From contig NZ_CP115483.1 in assembly GCF_027627455.1 (NCBI RefSeq), forward strand, positions 620,001-684,000: a stretch of DNA of 64,000 nt, in the 5' to 3' direction. This DNA comes from Sphingobacterium sp. SYP-B4668. GTDB lineage: Bacteria > Bacteroidota > Bacteroidia > Sphingobacteriales > Sphingobacteriaceae. A model generated the notes under the pieces. The model did no database searches. It was not told the DNA's origin and saw only the letters and a list, made by a program, of their open reading frames with translations. Each line of letters starts with the position of its first letter. Position 1 is the stretch's first letter. This document shows, piece by piece, positions 24,012 to 33,639 of the stretch. Both the position numbers and the translations under genes were made by a program.

Positions 24012-26474
24012 TTAGAACCTTATATTCAGCCCCAATATGAAATTGGCAGTTGCCTGTGGTGTGTAAAAATTATAAAAGCTACGCGTGTGATTTTGGTCAA
24101 ATGACCCCCATGTATACCCGCCAGTTTCGTATTTCTCATTAAAGATATTATTGATACTTAGGTTCACATCTATTTTTTGTAACCCCAATACGCTAAAGCT
24201 ATAGATTGCCCGTACATTGTTGACAAAGAACGCATCAATACTTCTCTCATCGGCAGTTGTATTGTCAAGGTACTGCTTGGATACATATTTTGAGATGAAT
24301 GCAAGATTGAGAGCAGGGGTAGGAGAGTAACTTAATTCATTTGACACTATCGTCGAAGGTGATAGTGCAATATTTGTTTTTTTATAGTAAATCTCTTCTT
24401 CGCCCACAATGTTGAAATCATCGTCGTAGATTGTGCCATATTCAATAAAATCTTTAATCTTATTTTGGCTGAGTCCTGCAGTAGCCTTCCATGTAAAATG
24501 TTCCGAAATACGCCATGCCCCATCAAACTCAAGGCCTATCCGATAACTTTTAGCCACATTTTGACGAATAGGAGAACCAACATCGTTGATAGCACCGGTC
24601 GGAATGAGTTGGTCTTTATAGTGCATGCCGTAGCCGTTAATGCCTACATTGAGATTGTCCGTCCGTAAACGGTACCCAAATTCGATATCCTGCATTTTTT
24701 CTGGTTTAGGAGCTTCACTACTGGTGTTCTCCACAAAATCTTTTCTAACAGGCTCTTTGCTAGCATAAGCATAAGATGCGTATACGTTGGATGTGCTATT
24801 GATGAAATAGGTCAATCCTAACTTTGGGTTTAAAAAATCATATTGAGGGTGGAAAGCCATGTTCTTGATTTTGTCGTCATCACCATCTATGCGATAATCT
24901 ACATTGCGGTATTGGATATCCGCCATGAGCAGCCATTTTCCAATTTGATAGTCCCCTTTCATAAATATGCTGAAATCGTTCTTTTGAGCATCGCCTGCAT
25001 AATATTTGTCTCCGATGAAGCTGGTTGAGGCATGTCTTGCCCATATTATCTCTCCATAATGATCACCACGATATTGATTGTAGGCACTTCCTAGCGTGAG
25101 CTTTAAATCGGTAGAAGGTGTATATATCAACGAAGAGGTTGCACCATAGTAGTAGTTATCCAGCCAACGACGCCTGACTAAGTCAGTTTTCTCGATTGTC
25201 TCTCCTCCAATGTTGACGTTTGGCAATCCATATTTACTAAATTTGTCCCCTAAACGTAATTCTTCGTAGTATCCAGCGCCTCTGGTGTAATGTAGCGCTG
25301 CGTTCCAACTGAGCTGCTCACTAAGAAGATTCGTGTAGTGTAGTTGATGATGCGTCTGTGTGTAATTGTCCGTCTGATTGTCGTAGGTATACAAGTTGTA
25401 CTTTCGGTCTGCACTTAGTAGGCGTGCTATTTCTTCAGGAGATCCTAGCTCCATTGCAACAGCATAGTCCGCAAGTTTAGCTCGATCACCTTTAATCAAC
25501 GGTTCCGGTGTGCCGTACCACGCTTGGTACGTCTTTTCCTTTCCTGAAAAGACAATGGCCTTCACAATGTGTTTTTTACTGTAATAACCTCCGTCAACAT
25601 AGAATGATTTAAGGTCAGAGGAAGCTCGGTCAATGTATCCATCACTTGAAATGCGGGATAATCTAGCATTGAAGGCAAATTTATCGTTGATTAATCCCGT
25701 TCCTACTTTTAATGTGTTTTTCCAAGATTGATAGGATCCAAAAGAGTTGTTGAATTCAACATATGGAGTTTTCTCAAGCGTATTGGATTGTATATTTATT
25801 GAGGCTCCAAAAGACCCTGATCCATTTGTAGAGGTTCCGATCCCACGTTGCACTTGGATACTTTCAACAGAGGATGCAAAATCTGGAAGATTAACGAAAA
25901 ATGAGCCCATGCTTTCTGCGTCGTTTAATTGGATTCCATTGAGCGTAACATTAATCCGTTGATTATCAGATCCGCGTATTCGGATGTTCGTGTACCCAAT
26001 ACCCGCTCCCGCATCTGAACCGATTACTACAGATGGTGTCTGGTCAAGTAGGTAGGGGATGTCTTGGCCAAGATTGTTTTTCGCTATCTCTTCTCGTCCT
26101 ATATTTTTGAAAGTGGTAGAAGAATTATCCTTAGCGCGAGTCGATTGGACTAGAACCTCTTCCGTTATGATAGATCGAGGTTCCAACAAAATCTTTGTAG
26201 ATGACTGTCCCAATTGGAGAGGCTGTTGTACAGAATTGTAGCCAATATGGCTGACCTTAAGTGCATGTGGCCCTGTTGTTAGGTTGTTAAAAATAACGAC
26301 TCCTTTTTCGTCAGTAGTCTGCGTACTGTTTGTTCTACCAGTGATGACGACGGTTACATGCTCGAGTCCTTTTTTGGAATTTGCATCTTGGATGGTCACT
26401 GTGACCGATTGTTGCCCAAATACAAAAATGGACATTAAAAACATCACCGTTACGGCGAATGATTGCTTAATCAT
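24012..26474 (-). CDS. TonB-dependent receptor, probable thiamin transporter
   Basis: 820 residues: signal peptide (MFLMSIFVFGQQ), a carboxypeptidase-regulatory-like domain (about 25-100), plug with LNGIQLNDAESMGSFFVNLPDF, and a 22-strand barrel ending in FILGLNIRF with terminal Phe. The substrate is not readable from the protein, but a TPP riboswitch lies in its 5' leader (26550-26650), and thiamin-regulated TonB receptors of this kind are predicted outer-membrane thiamin importers in Bacteroidota. No inner-membrane PnuT-type transporter gene is adjacent. Confidence 0.88.
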   Translation of the reverse strand: MIKQSFAVTVMFLMSIFVFGQQSVTVTIQDANSKKGLEHVTVVITGRTNSTQTTDEKGVVIFNNLTTGPHALKVSHIGYNSVQQPLQLGQSSTKILLEPRSIITEEVLVQSTRAKDNSSTTFKNIGREEIAKNNLGQDIPYLLDQTPSVVIGSDAGAGIGYTNIRIRGSDNQRINVTLNGIQLNDAESMGSFFVNLPDFASSVESIQVQRGIGTSTNGSGSFGASINIQSNTLEKTPYVEFNNSFGSYQSWKNTLKVGTGLINDKFAFNARLSRISSDGYIDRASSDLKSFYVDGGYYSKKHIVKAIVFSGKEKTYQAWYGTPEPLIKGDRAKLADYAVAMELGSPEEIARLLSADRKYNLYTYDNQTDNYTQTHHQLHYTNLLSEQLSWNAALHYTRGAGYYEELRLGDKFSKYGLPNVNIGGETIEKTDLVRRRWLDNYYYGATSSLIYTPSTDLKLTLGSAYNQYRGDHYGEIIWARHASTSFIGDKYYAGDAQKNDFSIFMKGDYQIGKWLLMADIQYRNVDYRIDGDDDKIKNMAFHPQYDFLNPKLGLTYFINSTSNVYASYAYASKEPVRKDFVENTSSEAPKPEKMQDIEFGYRLRTDNLNVGINGYGMHYKDQLIPTGAINDVGSPIRQNVAKSYRIGLEFDGAWRISEHFTWKATAGLSQNKIKDFIEYGTIYDDDFNIVGEEEIYYKKTNIALSPSTIVSNELSYSPTPALNLAFISKYVSKQYLDNTTADERSIDAFFVNNVRAIYSFSVLGLQKIDVNLSINNIFNEKYETGGYTWGSFDQNHTRSFYNFYTPQATANFILGLNIRF

Positions 26475-26508
26475 GATAATTAAAATGATTTTTTTGAGTT
26501 AAACAAAC

Positions 26509-26529
26509 TGCTGCAAGGGGCTACAACAG
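26509..26529 (-). promoter_or_regulatory. Possible expression-platform hairpin of the TPP riboswitch
   Basis: 6-bp stem CTGTTG / CAGCAG on the minus strand, 20 bases after the aptamer, followed by TTTGTTT. It could be a weak terminator or a ribosome-access switch before the receptor ATG at 26474. Short, so tentative. Confidence 0.35.
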
Positions 26530-26549
26530 TATATTAATCTAACTTAACC

Positions 26550-26650
26550 TTTTCCCTCCGCCAGCATTATCTGGATCAGGTGCATCCCGTAAAAACGGGA
26601 TTGGGTATAATCTCAGCCTTTATTCGTGTTCAGAAAACAAGGCACCCCTA
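26550..26650 (-). ncRNA. TPP (THI-box) riboswitch aptamer
   Basis: Read on the minus strand the leader contains the THI-box consensus in order: GGGGTGCCTTG, GGCTGAGATTATACCC, a stem-loop (CCCGTTTTTACGGG), then CACCTGATCCAGATAATGC and TGGCGGAGGGAAA. These are the pyrimidine- and pyrophosphate-sensor helices of the TPP aptamer. It controls the downstream TonB receptor (start 26474). High thiamin pyrophosphate should switch expression off. Confidence 0.95.
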
Positions 26651-26849
26651 TTCGATAGTGCGAAGGTAGTAAATATATTACAACAATCGCATAAGCATGT
26701 TAGTGATTTGTTAAATTTTGTTAAATTAATATGCTTGGCATGATTCTTTCTTTTTTATTATAAGTTTTCTTTGTAGGATTGGGGATAAGATTTGTTTCTA
26801 CTTTAATAAAAAATATATTCATTGTCAAGGTTTTCTGAAAGAAATTGAG

Positions 26850-26857
26850 TATTTTTG
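26850..26857 (+). promoter_or_regulatory. -7 box TATTTTTG before the amidohydrolase gene
   Basis: Matches TAnnTTTG, 57 bases before the ATG at 26914, in an A/T-rich leader. Likely promoter of the amidohydrolase-acylphosphatase-flippase run. Confidence 0.45.
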
Positions 26858-26913
26858 TATGTCACATTAAGTAAAGCCTCCTACTCTTAGGACATTTTAT
26901 AAACAAGTTAAAG

Positions 26914-28086
26914 ATGGTGAAATATTATTCTGGAGATTACGTATTACCAGTTACGAATCTACCAATTAAGCGTGGTGTAGTGGGTATCGACGAATCTGGA
27001 ACTATCCAGGGGATATACACAAATGACGCCGTTGAGTTAGTGGGAAAGGAAATCGAGCACTTGGATGGAGTATTGATACCTGGGTTTATTAACGCCCACT
27101 GTCATATAGAATTGTCGCATTTAAAGGGCAAAATCCAAAAAGGAACTGGCCTTCCGAAGTTTTTGAGTACTGTAATGACTTACAAGAAAGAGACGGCGCG
27201 TACTATCCAAAAACAAATTGAAAAGGCTGACAAGCTCATGTTTGAGAATGGAATTCAAGCCGTAGCTGACCATGTTAATACTACCCATTCGGCCCAGGTT
27301 AAAGAAAGTAGTAAAATCAAGTACCACACATTTGTGGAGGTCATGGGTTTGGAAAATGACGCCGTGGATTCAAGAATAGATGCTGCTATTGAAGTCAAAT
27401 ATAGTTTTGACGAAATACATTCATCTCTCACGCCACATGCGCCTTATTCTTGCTCAAAGCTGTTGTTTAAAGCTTTCAAAAAGAAGATTCCTGTCGGAAA
27501 TCTACTCAGTATCCACAATCAAGAAAGTGAAGAAGAAAACAAGCTTTTTCGCTATAAAGACGGAGAGTTCCTTTCCTTTTATAAGGAAATAGGTCACAAC
27601 TATGATGACTTTAAAGCACAAGCTAGAAATTCGATTCAATCCTACCTTCCAAACCTGCCCGTTCGGAATAAGTTGATGTTGGTGCACAACACTTACACTT
27701 CTCTTAAAGATTTGGATTTTGTAGAGCGTATGGACAGAGATGTCGTATGGTGCCTTTGCCCTAAAGCAAACCTGTATATCGAAGGTGTGTTGCCGAAGGT
27801 AATGAACTTTGTCCATGATGATCAAAAGATTGTTATCGGAACAGATAGTCTTGCTTCGAATGATACATTGGATGTATTGGAAGAGTTAAAGGTTTTGCAC
27901 AACGCATTCCCAGCACTTGATTTTGTAAATACAATCAAATGGGCTACAATTAATGGAGCTGAGTTCTTGAGCTTTGATGATCAAATAGGTTCTTTGGAAG
28001 TTGGTAAGCGTCCGGGACTTGTACTGCTCAAAGGCATGGAGAATCTCCGATTGACAACAAATGTCACTGTTCAACGAATAGCATAG
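26914..28086 (+). CDS. Amidohydrolase-family metal hydrolase (deaminase-like)
   Basis: 390 residues of the amidohydrolase superfamily, cytoplasmic (no signal). Metal ligands: HxH in NAHCHIELSHL, the His in SLTPHAPYSCS, the His in SIHNQESEEE and the Asp in IGTDSLASND. The pattern fits the AtzA/TrzN/guanine- or aminofutalosine-deaminase group. No men/futalosine genes are nearby, so the substrate remains unknown. First gene of a run of three plus-strand genes with short gaps (36 and 7 bases). Confidence 0.82.
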   Translation: MVKYYSGDYVLPVTNLPIKRGVVGIDESGTIQGIYTNDAVELVGKEIEHLDGVLIPGFINAHCHIELSHLKGKIQKGTGLPKFLSTVMTYKKETARTIQKQIEKADKLMFENGIQAVADHVNTTHSAQVKESSKIKYHTFVEVMGLENDAVDSRIDAAIEVKYSFDEIHSSLTPHAPYSCSKLLFKAFKKKIPVGNLLSIHNQESEEENKLFRYKDGEFLSFYKEIGHNYDDFKAQARNSIQSYLPNLPVRNKLMLVHNTYTSLKDLDFVERMDRDVVWCLCPKANLYIEGVLPKVMNFVHDDQKIVIGTDSLASNDTLDVLEELKVLHNAFPALDFVNTIKWATINGAEFLSFDDQIGSLEVGKRPGLVLLKGMENLRLTTNVTVQRIA

Positions 28087-28122
28087 TTTTTACTCAAAAT
28101 CTTCTGTACTTTTGTCCTTAAT

Positions 28123-28401
28123 ATGAAACACATCAATATTTCTATTAAGGGAAAAGTACAGGGGGTATATTTTAGATTGACGACAAAAGCCGTTGCCGAC
28201 CAATTGGGTATCAAAGGTTTTGTGACCAATTTGCCTGATGGTTCTGTATATGTAGAAGCCGAAGGCGACAAATTTTCTTTGGACTCCTTAATCGAATTTT
28301 GTGAAGAAGGACCAGAACGGGCCGAGGTAGAACATGTTTCGATTGAAGATGGTGAGTTGAAGAATTTCCATAATTTTGAAGTAACCAGGAAAATTAAATA
28401 G
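28123..28401 (+). CDS. acyP: Acylphosphatase
   Basis: 92 residues, normal length. Signature GKVQGVYFR with catalytic Arg and TNLPDGSVYVEAEG with catalytic Asn. Hydrolyses acyl phosphates such as carbamoyl or acetyl phosphate. Seven bases before the flippase start. Confidence 0.93.
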   Translation: MKHINISIKGKVQGVYFRLTTKAVADQLGIKGFVTNLPDGSVYVEAEGDKFSLDSLIEFCEEGPERAEVEHVSIEDGELKNFHNFEVTRKIK

Positions 28402-28408
28402 GCTTACA

Positions 28409-29920
28409 GTGTCAGTAATCAAAAAATTTGTTAGCGATACATTCATATACGGTCTGAGTACAATCGTCTCGCGGTTACTTCATTTTCTGCTAACACCACT
28501 TTTCGTCAAGAACTTTCCAACGGCAGTATTTGGAGTTATGTCCAGCCTGTATGCATCGGCATCTATGATCAATGCCTTACTCGCCTTTGGAATGGAAACC
28601 ACCTATTTCCGGTACTTGCAAAAAGTAGATAAAGAAGATAGAGAAAAGGTCTTCAACAACAGTTTCTTTATTATATTAGTCACTTCCGGGCTTTTTCTTA
28701 TAACGGTATTTGTATTCAATAAACCCATTGCCAGTTGGTTGGGTAATGGTGAGCGTTTAGCTGAATATATGCAGTTCCTCAAGTTTTTTTCTATTATTCT
28801 TATTGCAGATGCACTTGCCGTTATTCCATTCGCCAAGCTGAGGGCGCAGGGACGACCTATTCGATACAGTGTATTGAAGCTCATTAATATTCTTATCTTA
28901 ATTTTTTCCAATCTATTTCTTATTCTATGGTTGCCTCAATTGATGGCACTTAGTTCATTTTGGCAATCCTTTGCGTCAGGCTGGTTTCAACAAGGATGGT
29001 TGGGAAATGTCTTTATTTCAAATCTGTTGGCAAGTGTCGTCACCTTGATTATGCTGCTCCCACAACTAGTGACCTTTAGACTTCAACCAGATAAGAAGCT
29101 TCTGATGGACATGTTCAAGTATAGCTTCCCGGTTTTGATAGCAAATATATCTTTTATCATCAACGAAAACCTCGATAAGATACTTTTTCATAAGTTAATG
29201 CCTGGTGAAATAGGAGAGCGCGAACGTGGAATATACAGTGCGGTTAGTAAATTGGCAATTTTTCTCAATCTGTTTGTGACGGCATTTAGACTAGGAGCCG
29301 AACCCTTCTTTTTTTCATATTCGAAAAATAAGAATGCGCAGAAAACCTATGCCCTGATTATGGATTATTTTGTCATTATCATGGTGATCGTCATGGTTGG
29401 GATTTGTGCCAATATCAGTTGGCTCAAATATTTCATTGAAGGGTCTGATGAAGAGAGGATAGCCTATTGGTCTGGGTTGTACGTAGTTCCTATTTTGCTA
29501 TTTAATTATGTACTCTTAGGTATTTATATGAATCTATCGGTATGGTACAAACTGTCCGATCAAACCAGATACGCCCTTTATATCTCCGGAATAGGAGCTT
29601 TATTGACAATCCTATTGAATATATTGTTTATTCCAAAGTACTCGTATCTAGGCGCTATCTTATGTACCTCCATCGCGTATGTAGTTATGGTAGCACTGTC
29701 TTATTTTTGGGGACAAAAGAATTATCCCATACCTTATCATACAAGTAAGATATTAGGCTATTTGGCATGCGGTGTCTTAATATCTGGGCTGTGTACTACT
29801 GTTTTGAATAACAGTTTTTGGTATGGTAATTTACTTTTCCTAGCATTTCTTGTAACCGTATTTTTTCTAGAAAAAGGAAATGTAATCCGAATTATTAGCA
29901 GTAAGGAAATAAGCGAGTAG
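28409..29920 (+). CDS. Polysaccharide (MATE/Wzx-type) flippase
   Basis: 503 residues, about 14 predicted membrane segments, N-terminal KKFVSDTFIYGLSTIVSRLLHF as in oligosaccharide flippases. GTG start at 28409, 7 bases after the acylphosphatase stop. It should carry lipid-linked glycan units across the inner membrane; no glycosyltransferases are beside it, so the glycan is unknown. The stop is 2 bases from the convergent dusB stop. Confidence 0.88.
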   Translation: MSVIKKFVSDTFIYGLSTIVSRLLHFLLTPLFVKNFPTAVFGVMSSLYASASMINALLAFGMETTYFRYLQKVDKEDREKVFNNSFFIILVTSGLFLITVFVFNKPIASWLGNGERLAEYMQFLKFFSIILIADALAVIPFAKLRAQGRPIRYSVLKLINILILIFSNLFLILWLPQLMALSSFWQSFASGWFQQGWLGNVFISNLLASVVTLIMLLPQLVTFRLQPDKKLLMDMFKYSFPVLIANISFIINENLDKILFHKLMPGEIGERERGIYSAVSKLAIFLNLFVTAFRLGAEPFFFSYSKNKNAQKTYALIMDYFVIIMVIVMVGICANISWLKYFIEGSDEERIAYWSGLYVVPILLFNYVLLGIYMNLSVWYKLSDQTRYALYISGIGALLTILLNILFIPKYSYLGAILCTSIAYVVMVALSYFWGQKNYPIPYHTSKILGYLACGVLISGLCTTVLNNSFWYGNLLFLAFLVTVFFLEKGNVIRIISSKEISE

Positions 29921-29922
29921 GA

Positions 29923-30918
29923 TTAAGCCATCTCAATGACAAATTTATCCTTGATTTCTTCCAATACTTCTTGAATTTCGTCGTAGGTCTGTAGGCTGAC
30001 AAGTAGCATACGATATTCCTTAAAGTTTGGGATACCTTTGAAATAATTGGCATAATGTCTACGCATTTCAAAAATCCCTGTTTTTTCCCCTTTCCATTCG
30101 ATGGACTTTGTCAAGTGGGTATGGCATACTTCGACACGTTCTGCAATAGTTGGACCCTCTAGGCGCTCACCTGTCTCAAAGAAGTGCTTGATTTCTCTGA
30201 AAATCCAAGGATATCCAATCGACGCTCTACCAATCATAATACCATCCACCTCAAATTCCTGTCTCCAAGCTGCTGCCTTTTCCACCGAATCTATGTCGCC
30301 GTTTCCGAAAATAGGAATTTTGATTCGTGGATTACGCTTTACATCTCTGATCATTGACCAGTCAGCTTGGCCCTTATACATCTGCGCACGTGTTCGTCCA
30401 TGGATAGACAAGGCCTTGATGCCAATGTCTTGGAGACGTTCCGCAACTTCATATACATTTTTAGTATTATCGTCCCAACCGAGTCGTGTTTTCACTGTTA
30501 CCGGTAAGTGGGTTGCCTCTACAACAGCTTTTGTCATAGCGACCATTTTGTCTATGTCTTGAAGTAGACTAGCTCCTGCACCTCTACAGGCTACATTTTT
30601 TACAGGACAACCGTAGTTGATATCAATGAGGTCTGGATGGGCTAGCGTGCAAATCTCCGAAGACTGGCGCATATGTTCAATCTCAGATCCAAATATTTGG
30701 ATACCAATAGGACGCTCGTATTCAAATATGTCAAGCTTTTGGCGAGATTTGGCCGCGTCCCGAATCAATCCTTCCGATGATATGAATTCGGTATACATCA
30801 TATCTACTCCGTTTTGCTTGCATACGTAACGGAAAGGGGGATCGCTGACATCCTCCATGGGGGCTAATAACAAAGGGAATTTACCTAAATCAATATTCTC
30901 ACCTATCTTAACAGACAT
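29923..30918 (-). CDS. dusB: tRNA-dihydrouridine synthase DusB
   Basis: 331 residues. FMN-binding TIM barrel with LLAPMEDVSDPPFR, INYGCPVKN, the catalytic Cys in ACRGAGASLL, and the GNGDIDS and DGIMIGRASIGYPW phosphate-binding motifs. Reduces uridines in tRNA D-loops. Single gene, convergent with the flippase. Confidence 0.94.
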   Translation of the reverse strand: MSVKIGENIDLGKFPLLLAPMEDVSDPPFRYVCKQNGVDMMYTEFISSEGLIRDAAKSRQKLDIFEYERPIGIQIFGSEIEHMRQSSEICTLAHPDLIDINYGCPVKNVACRGAGASLLQDIDKMVAMTKAVVEATHLPVTVKTRLGWDDNTKNVYEVAERLQDIGIKALSIHGRTRAQMYKGQADWSMIRDVKRNPRIKIPIFGNGDIDSVEKAAAWRQEFEVDGIMIGRASIGYPWIFREIKHFFETGERLEGPTIAERVEVCHTHLTKSIEWKGEKTGIFEMRRHYANYFKGIPNFKEYRMLLVSLQTYDEIQEVLEEIKDKFVIEMA

Positions 30919-31086
30919 TTTTATTAATTTTTTACAAAGATAAGGAATTTAAATTTTTGATTGGTAATGTACATTTAGTGCCAGTCATCTCAATCTCAAA
31001 TTTGAATTGGCCTTCCTTTCCCATATAAAGAAATTACAGAACAATCGTTATGCTTTTTGACCTTCTTTTTTACGAATGGAACCAGA

Positions 31087-31128
31087 AAAAAAGTCGACTT
31101 TATAAAAGCACGAGATGTCGACTTTTTT
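31087..31128 (-). terminator. Intrinsic terminator after the outer-membrane receptor gene
   Basis: Perfect 12-bp stem 31087-31098 (AAAAAAGTCGAC) with 31117-31128 (GTCGACTTTTTT); 18-base loop. It ends the iron-uptake transcript. Confidence 0.82.
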
Positions 31129-31150
31129 AACCATGTATTTCTGGTCGAGG

Positions 31151-33610
31151 CTACAATCTATTTTTGATATCTTCACTTCCAGTACTCCTATTATTACTGG
31201 ATGAAATATTCCCTCCAAATCGATAGCTGAACGTGAGTAAGACCGATCGACTATCACGATTGATTTTACCAAAAGTCCGGATGTCGGTATACATGGTTTC
31301 ATAGCGACGTTGATTGGTTTTTAATATGTCGTTGATGACAAGTTTTAACATGGCTTTCTCGTTTAGGAAGTTCTTTTGGATTCCTGTGTAAATGAGACCA
31401 TAGCTTTTGATTTCGTGAACCCCCACTGTCATCCCAGACGTGTAGTTTCCTCCCAACTCTAGCTTCCAGCTCTTTGGAAGAGAAAAGGTATTCTGGCCGT
31501 TAATTGCAAGTGTATTTCCAGAACGTATACTGATTGCCTCGCCCATTGGTAGTTCGTATCTGTTGTAGTAAAAGTTTGCAAAATAAGTCGCATTCCACCA
31601 TCTTGTAAATTGAGTTGGTACCGTTAGCGACACGCCCATATTGGTGTAGGTTCCTAAGTTTACTGGTCGTTCGAATACAGTGTTGGATGCTAACAGATCC
31701 CGTCCTACAATCTCATTGACCACATCTTTAGCATGGCTATAGTTTGTTGTTACCATATACTTACCTAAGAGCGTATAGCCCAATTCGAACGAGTTCGAAA
31801 ACGAAGGGTCCAATTTTGAATTGCCCTCATAATAGGAGAATGGGTCTGTATATACCCTGAACGGATTCATATCCCAGAAAGAAGGGCGTTCAATTCTTCT
31901 GCTATAATTGGCTTGCACTCGGTGCTGGTCTGCTATAGTGTATGTGACAAATAGCGATGGAAATAAATCGAAATATTTTTTGGTAAATGTTTCATCTGTT
32001 GTAATCTGCTCCCCTTTTGTATCCGTATACTCACCTCTAAGTCCTACCTGCGTTGTCAATTTTCCCCATTCTTTGTTAAGATTCAAGTAAGCAGCTTGTA
32101 TGTTTTCTTGGTAAATGAAGTGATTGCTTGTTTTATGGTCGGGCAAGTAAATCCCGTTCTGAAGCGTATCATATCGTAAATCATTTTCCGTTCGGACGAT
32201 ACTTCCTTTATATCCCGCTTCAAATTTTAACCCATTTCTAAATGGAAGTGTGTAGTCAACTTTTGCAACATACGCGCTGTTTTTTGATGGAATATCACCA
32301 ATTCGAGCAGATAGCGGTCTAGTTGGATTTTGCATGTCATCTGTGTAAGTGGTCTGCAACGATTGGTCCATCTTTGAATAGTGATAGACGTGATCCAAAT
32401 CTACTGTCAATTGATGCCCGTCCTCATCAAATTTGTGGACATAGTTCAGGTTGTAGAGCAGGTCCTCCCAACGTTCTCGTCCCTCATTAATCGTATGTGC
32501 TCTCCAAAGCAGACTATGGTCTGTTGCATTTCTGAAGTCATTTTCAGTAGGTTCATATTTGGGATATTTGCCAAATCCTCCATTGATTAGAAATCCAATG
32601 ATATTTTTTGAATCGAGTGTAAAATCTGCTCCAATCCTAAAATTGTTAGAACGTAATTTTGGTTTTTCGATATTGCGTTGCTCAGAAATATACTCCGCTT
32701 GCTGGGTCCCATTATTCATTAAGTATCGGGTGAGTTCTTGACGGTTTTCTAGATTTTGATAATATTGGTTGTACGTAGCAAAATAGTTTGTTTTTGAAGT
32801 TCTATAGTTTAAATTTATGCTTCCCCCCATCTGTGCACCTCGTCCCATCCCCCCGTTCAAGCCAATCGAACCATTAAAACCTTGCTTCAGGCCTTTTTTC
32901 AACACGATATTTACAATACCACTTTCTCCGGCAGCTTCATACTTAGCTGATGGATTGGTCATGACTTCCACTTTGGTTACATCTAAAGAGGAAGTGCTAC
33001 GTAGAAGATTTGTCAATTGGTCGGCTGATAGATAGGTGAGTTTACCGTTGATCATAATCGTTGTTCCAGATTTACCTTTAAGGGTAACTGTACCATCTGT
33101 CGATACCGATAACCCAGGAATCTTATTAAGAAGGTCTAGGCTTGAGCTTCCGTCAGAAAGTCCTGAGTTCTCGACATTCACAACCATTTTGTCTACATGC
33201 TGTTCAATCAACGGTTTTTTCTGTTGAATCACGACTTCGCCAATTGCATTCGACTTACTCAATAATTGAATTAAACCAATATTGTGATTCGAAGCTGAAA
33301 GACTGATTTGGAAAGGTGCGCCGATATGTTCCTGATGCGACAGACTCTTTATTGATATGTTATAGTTACCAGCAATAATATTTTTAAATGCAAAAGTCCC
33401 AGTGCTATCCGTAATTGTCGCAATAGTGACAGTCCCGCTGTCCATATTATGGAGCGTCACAGTCGTATAGGATAGTGTTTCATGTTTTTCATTAACCACC
33501 TTTCCAAATATATGTGACCCGGTCTGTGCTTTAGCGACTGGTAAGGATGCAATAATGATGAATATAAAAATTGAAAATAGTAATTTCATTGAATATGAGC
33601 TTTTACGCAT
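31151..33610 (-). CDS. Outer-membrane beta-barrel receptor (TonB-dependent-like)
   Basis: 819 residues: signal peptide, a carboxypeptidase-regulatory-like domain (HIFGKVVNEKHETLSYTTVTL, about 30-115), a plug-like part (PGLSVSTDGTVTLKGKSGTTIMINGK) and a large barrel. The plug resembles the OMP_b-brl_3 group of Bacteroidota receptors, more distant from FecA-type siderophore receptors. Last gene of the minus-strand uptake locus, 29 bases after the PepSY gene, so probably a second importer component or surface receptor of the same system. Substrate unknown. Confidence 0.82.
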   Translation of the reverse strand: MRKSSYSMKLLFSIFIFIIIASLPVAKAQTGSHIFGKVVNEKHETLSYTTVTLHNMDSGTVTIATITDSTGTFAFKNIIAGNYNISIKSLSHQEHIGAPFQISLSASNHNIGLIQLLSKSNAIGEVVIQQKKPLIEQHVDKMVVNVENSGLSDGSSSLDLLNKIPGLSVSTDGTVTLKGKSGTTIMINGKLTYLSADQLTNLLRSTSSLDVTKVEVMTNPSAKYEAAGESGIVNIVLKKGLKQGFNGSIGLNGGMGRGAQMGGSINLNYRTSKTNYFATYNQYYQNLENRQELTRYLMNNGTQQAEYISEQRNIEKPKLRSNNFRIGADFTLDSKNIIGFLINGGFGKYPKYEPTENDFRNATDHSLLWRAHTINEGRERWEDLLYNLNYVHKFDEDGHQLTVDLDHVYHYSKMDQSLQTTYTDDMQNPTRPLSARIGDIPSKNSAYVAKVDYTLPFRNGLKFEAGYKGSIVRTENDLRYDTLQNGIYLPDHKTSNHFIYQENIQAAYLNLNKEWGKLTTQVGLRGEYTDTKGEQITTDETFTKKYFDLFPSLFVTYTIADQHRVQANYSRRIERPSFWDMNPFRVYTDPFSYYEGNSKLDPSFSNSFELGYTLLGKYMVTTNYSHAKDVVNEIVGRDLLASNTVFERPVNLGTYTNMGVSLTVPTQFTRWWNATYFANFYYNRYELPMGEAISIRSGNTLAINGQNTFSLPKSWKLELGGNYTSGMTVGVHEIKSYGLIYTGIQKNFLNEKAMLKLVINDILKTNQRRYETMYTDIRTFGKINRDSRSVLLTFSYRFGGNISSSNNRSTGSEDIKNRL

Positions 33611-33639
33611 GTTACACAGGATGAGAAATGAAGTAATCG

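Noticed and set aside
31048..31302. 84-codon minus-strand ORF
   Set aside because: Overlaps the 3' end of the outer-membrane receptor gene in another frame and runs through the terminator hairpin; no domain.
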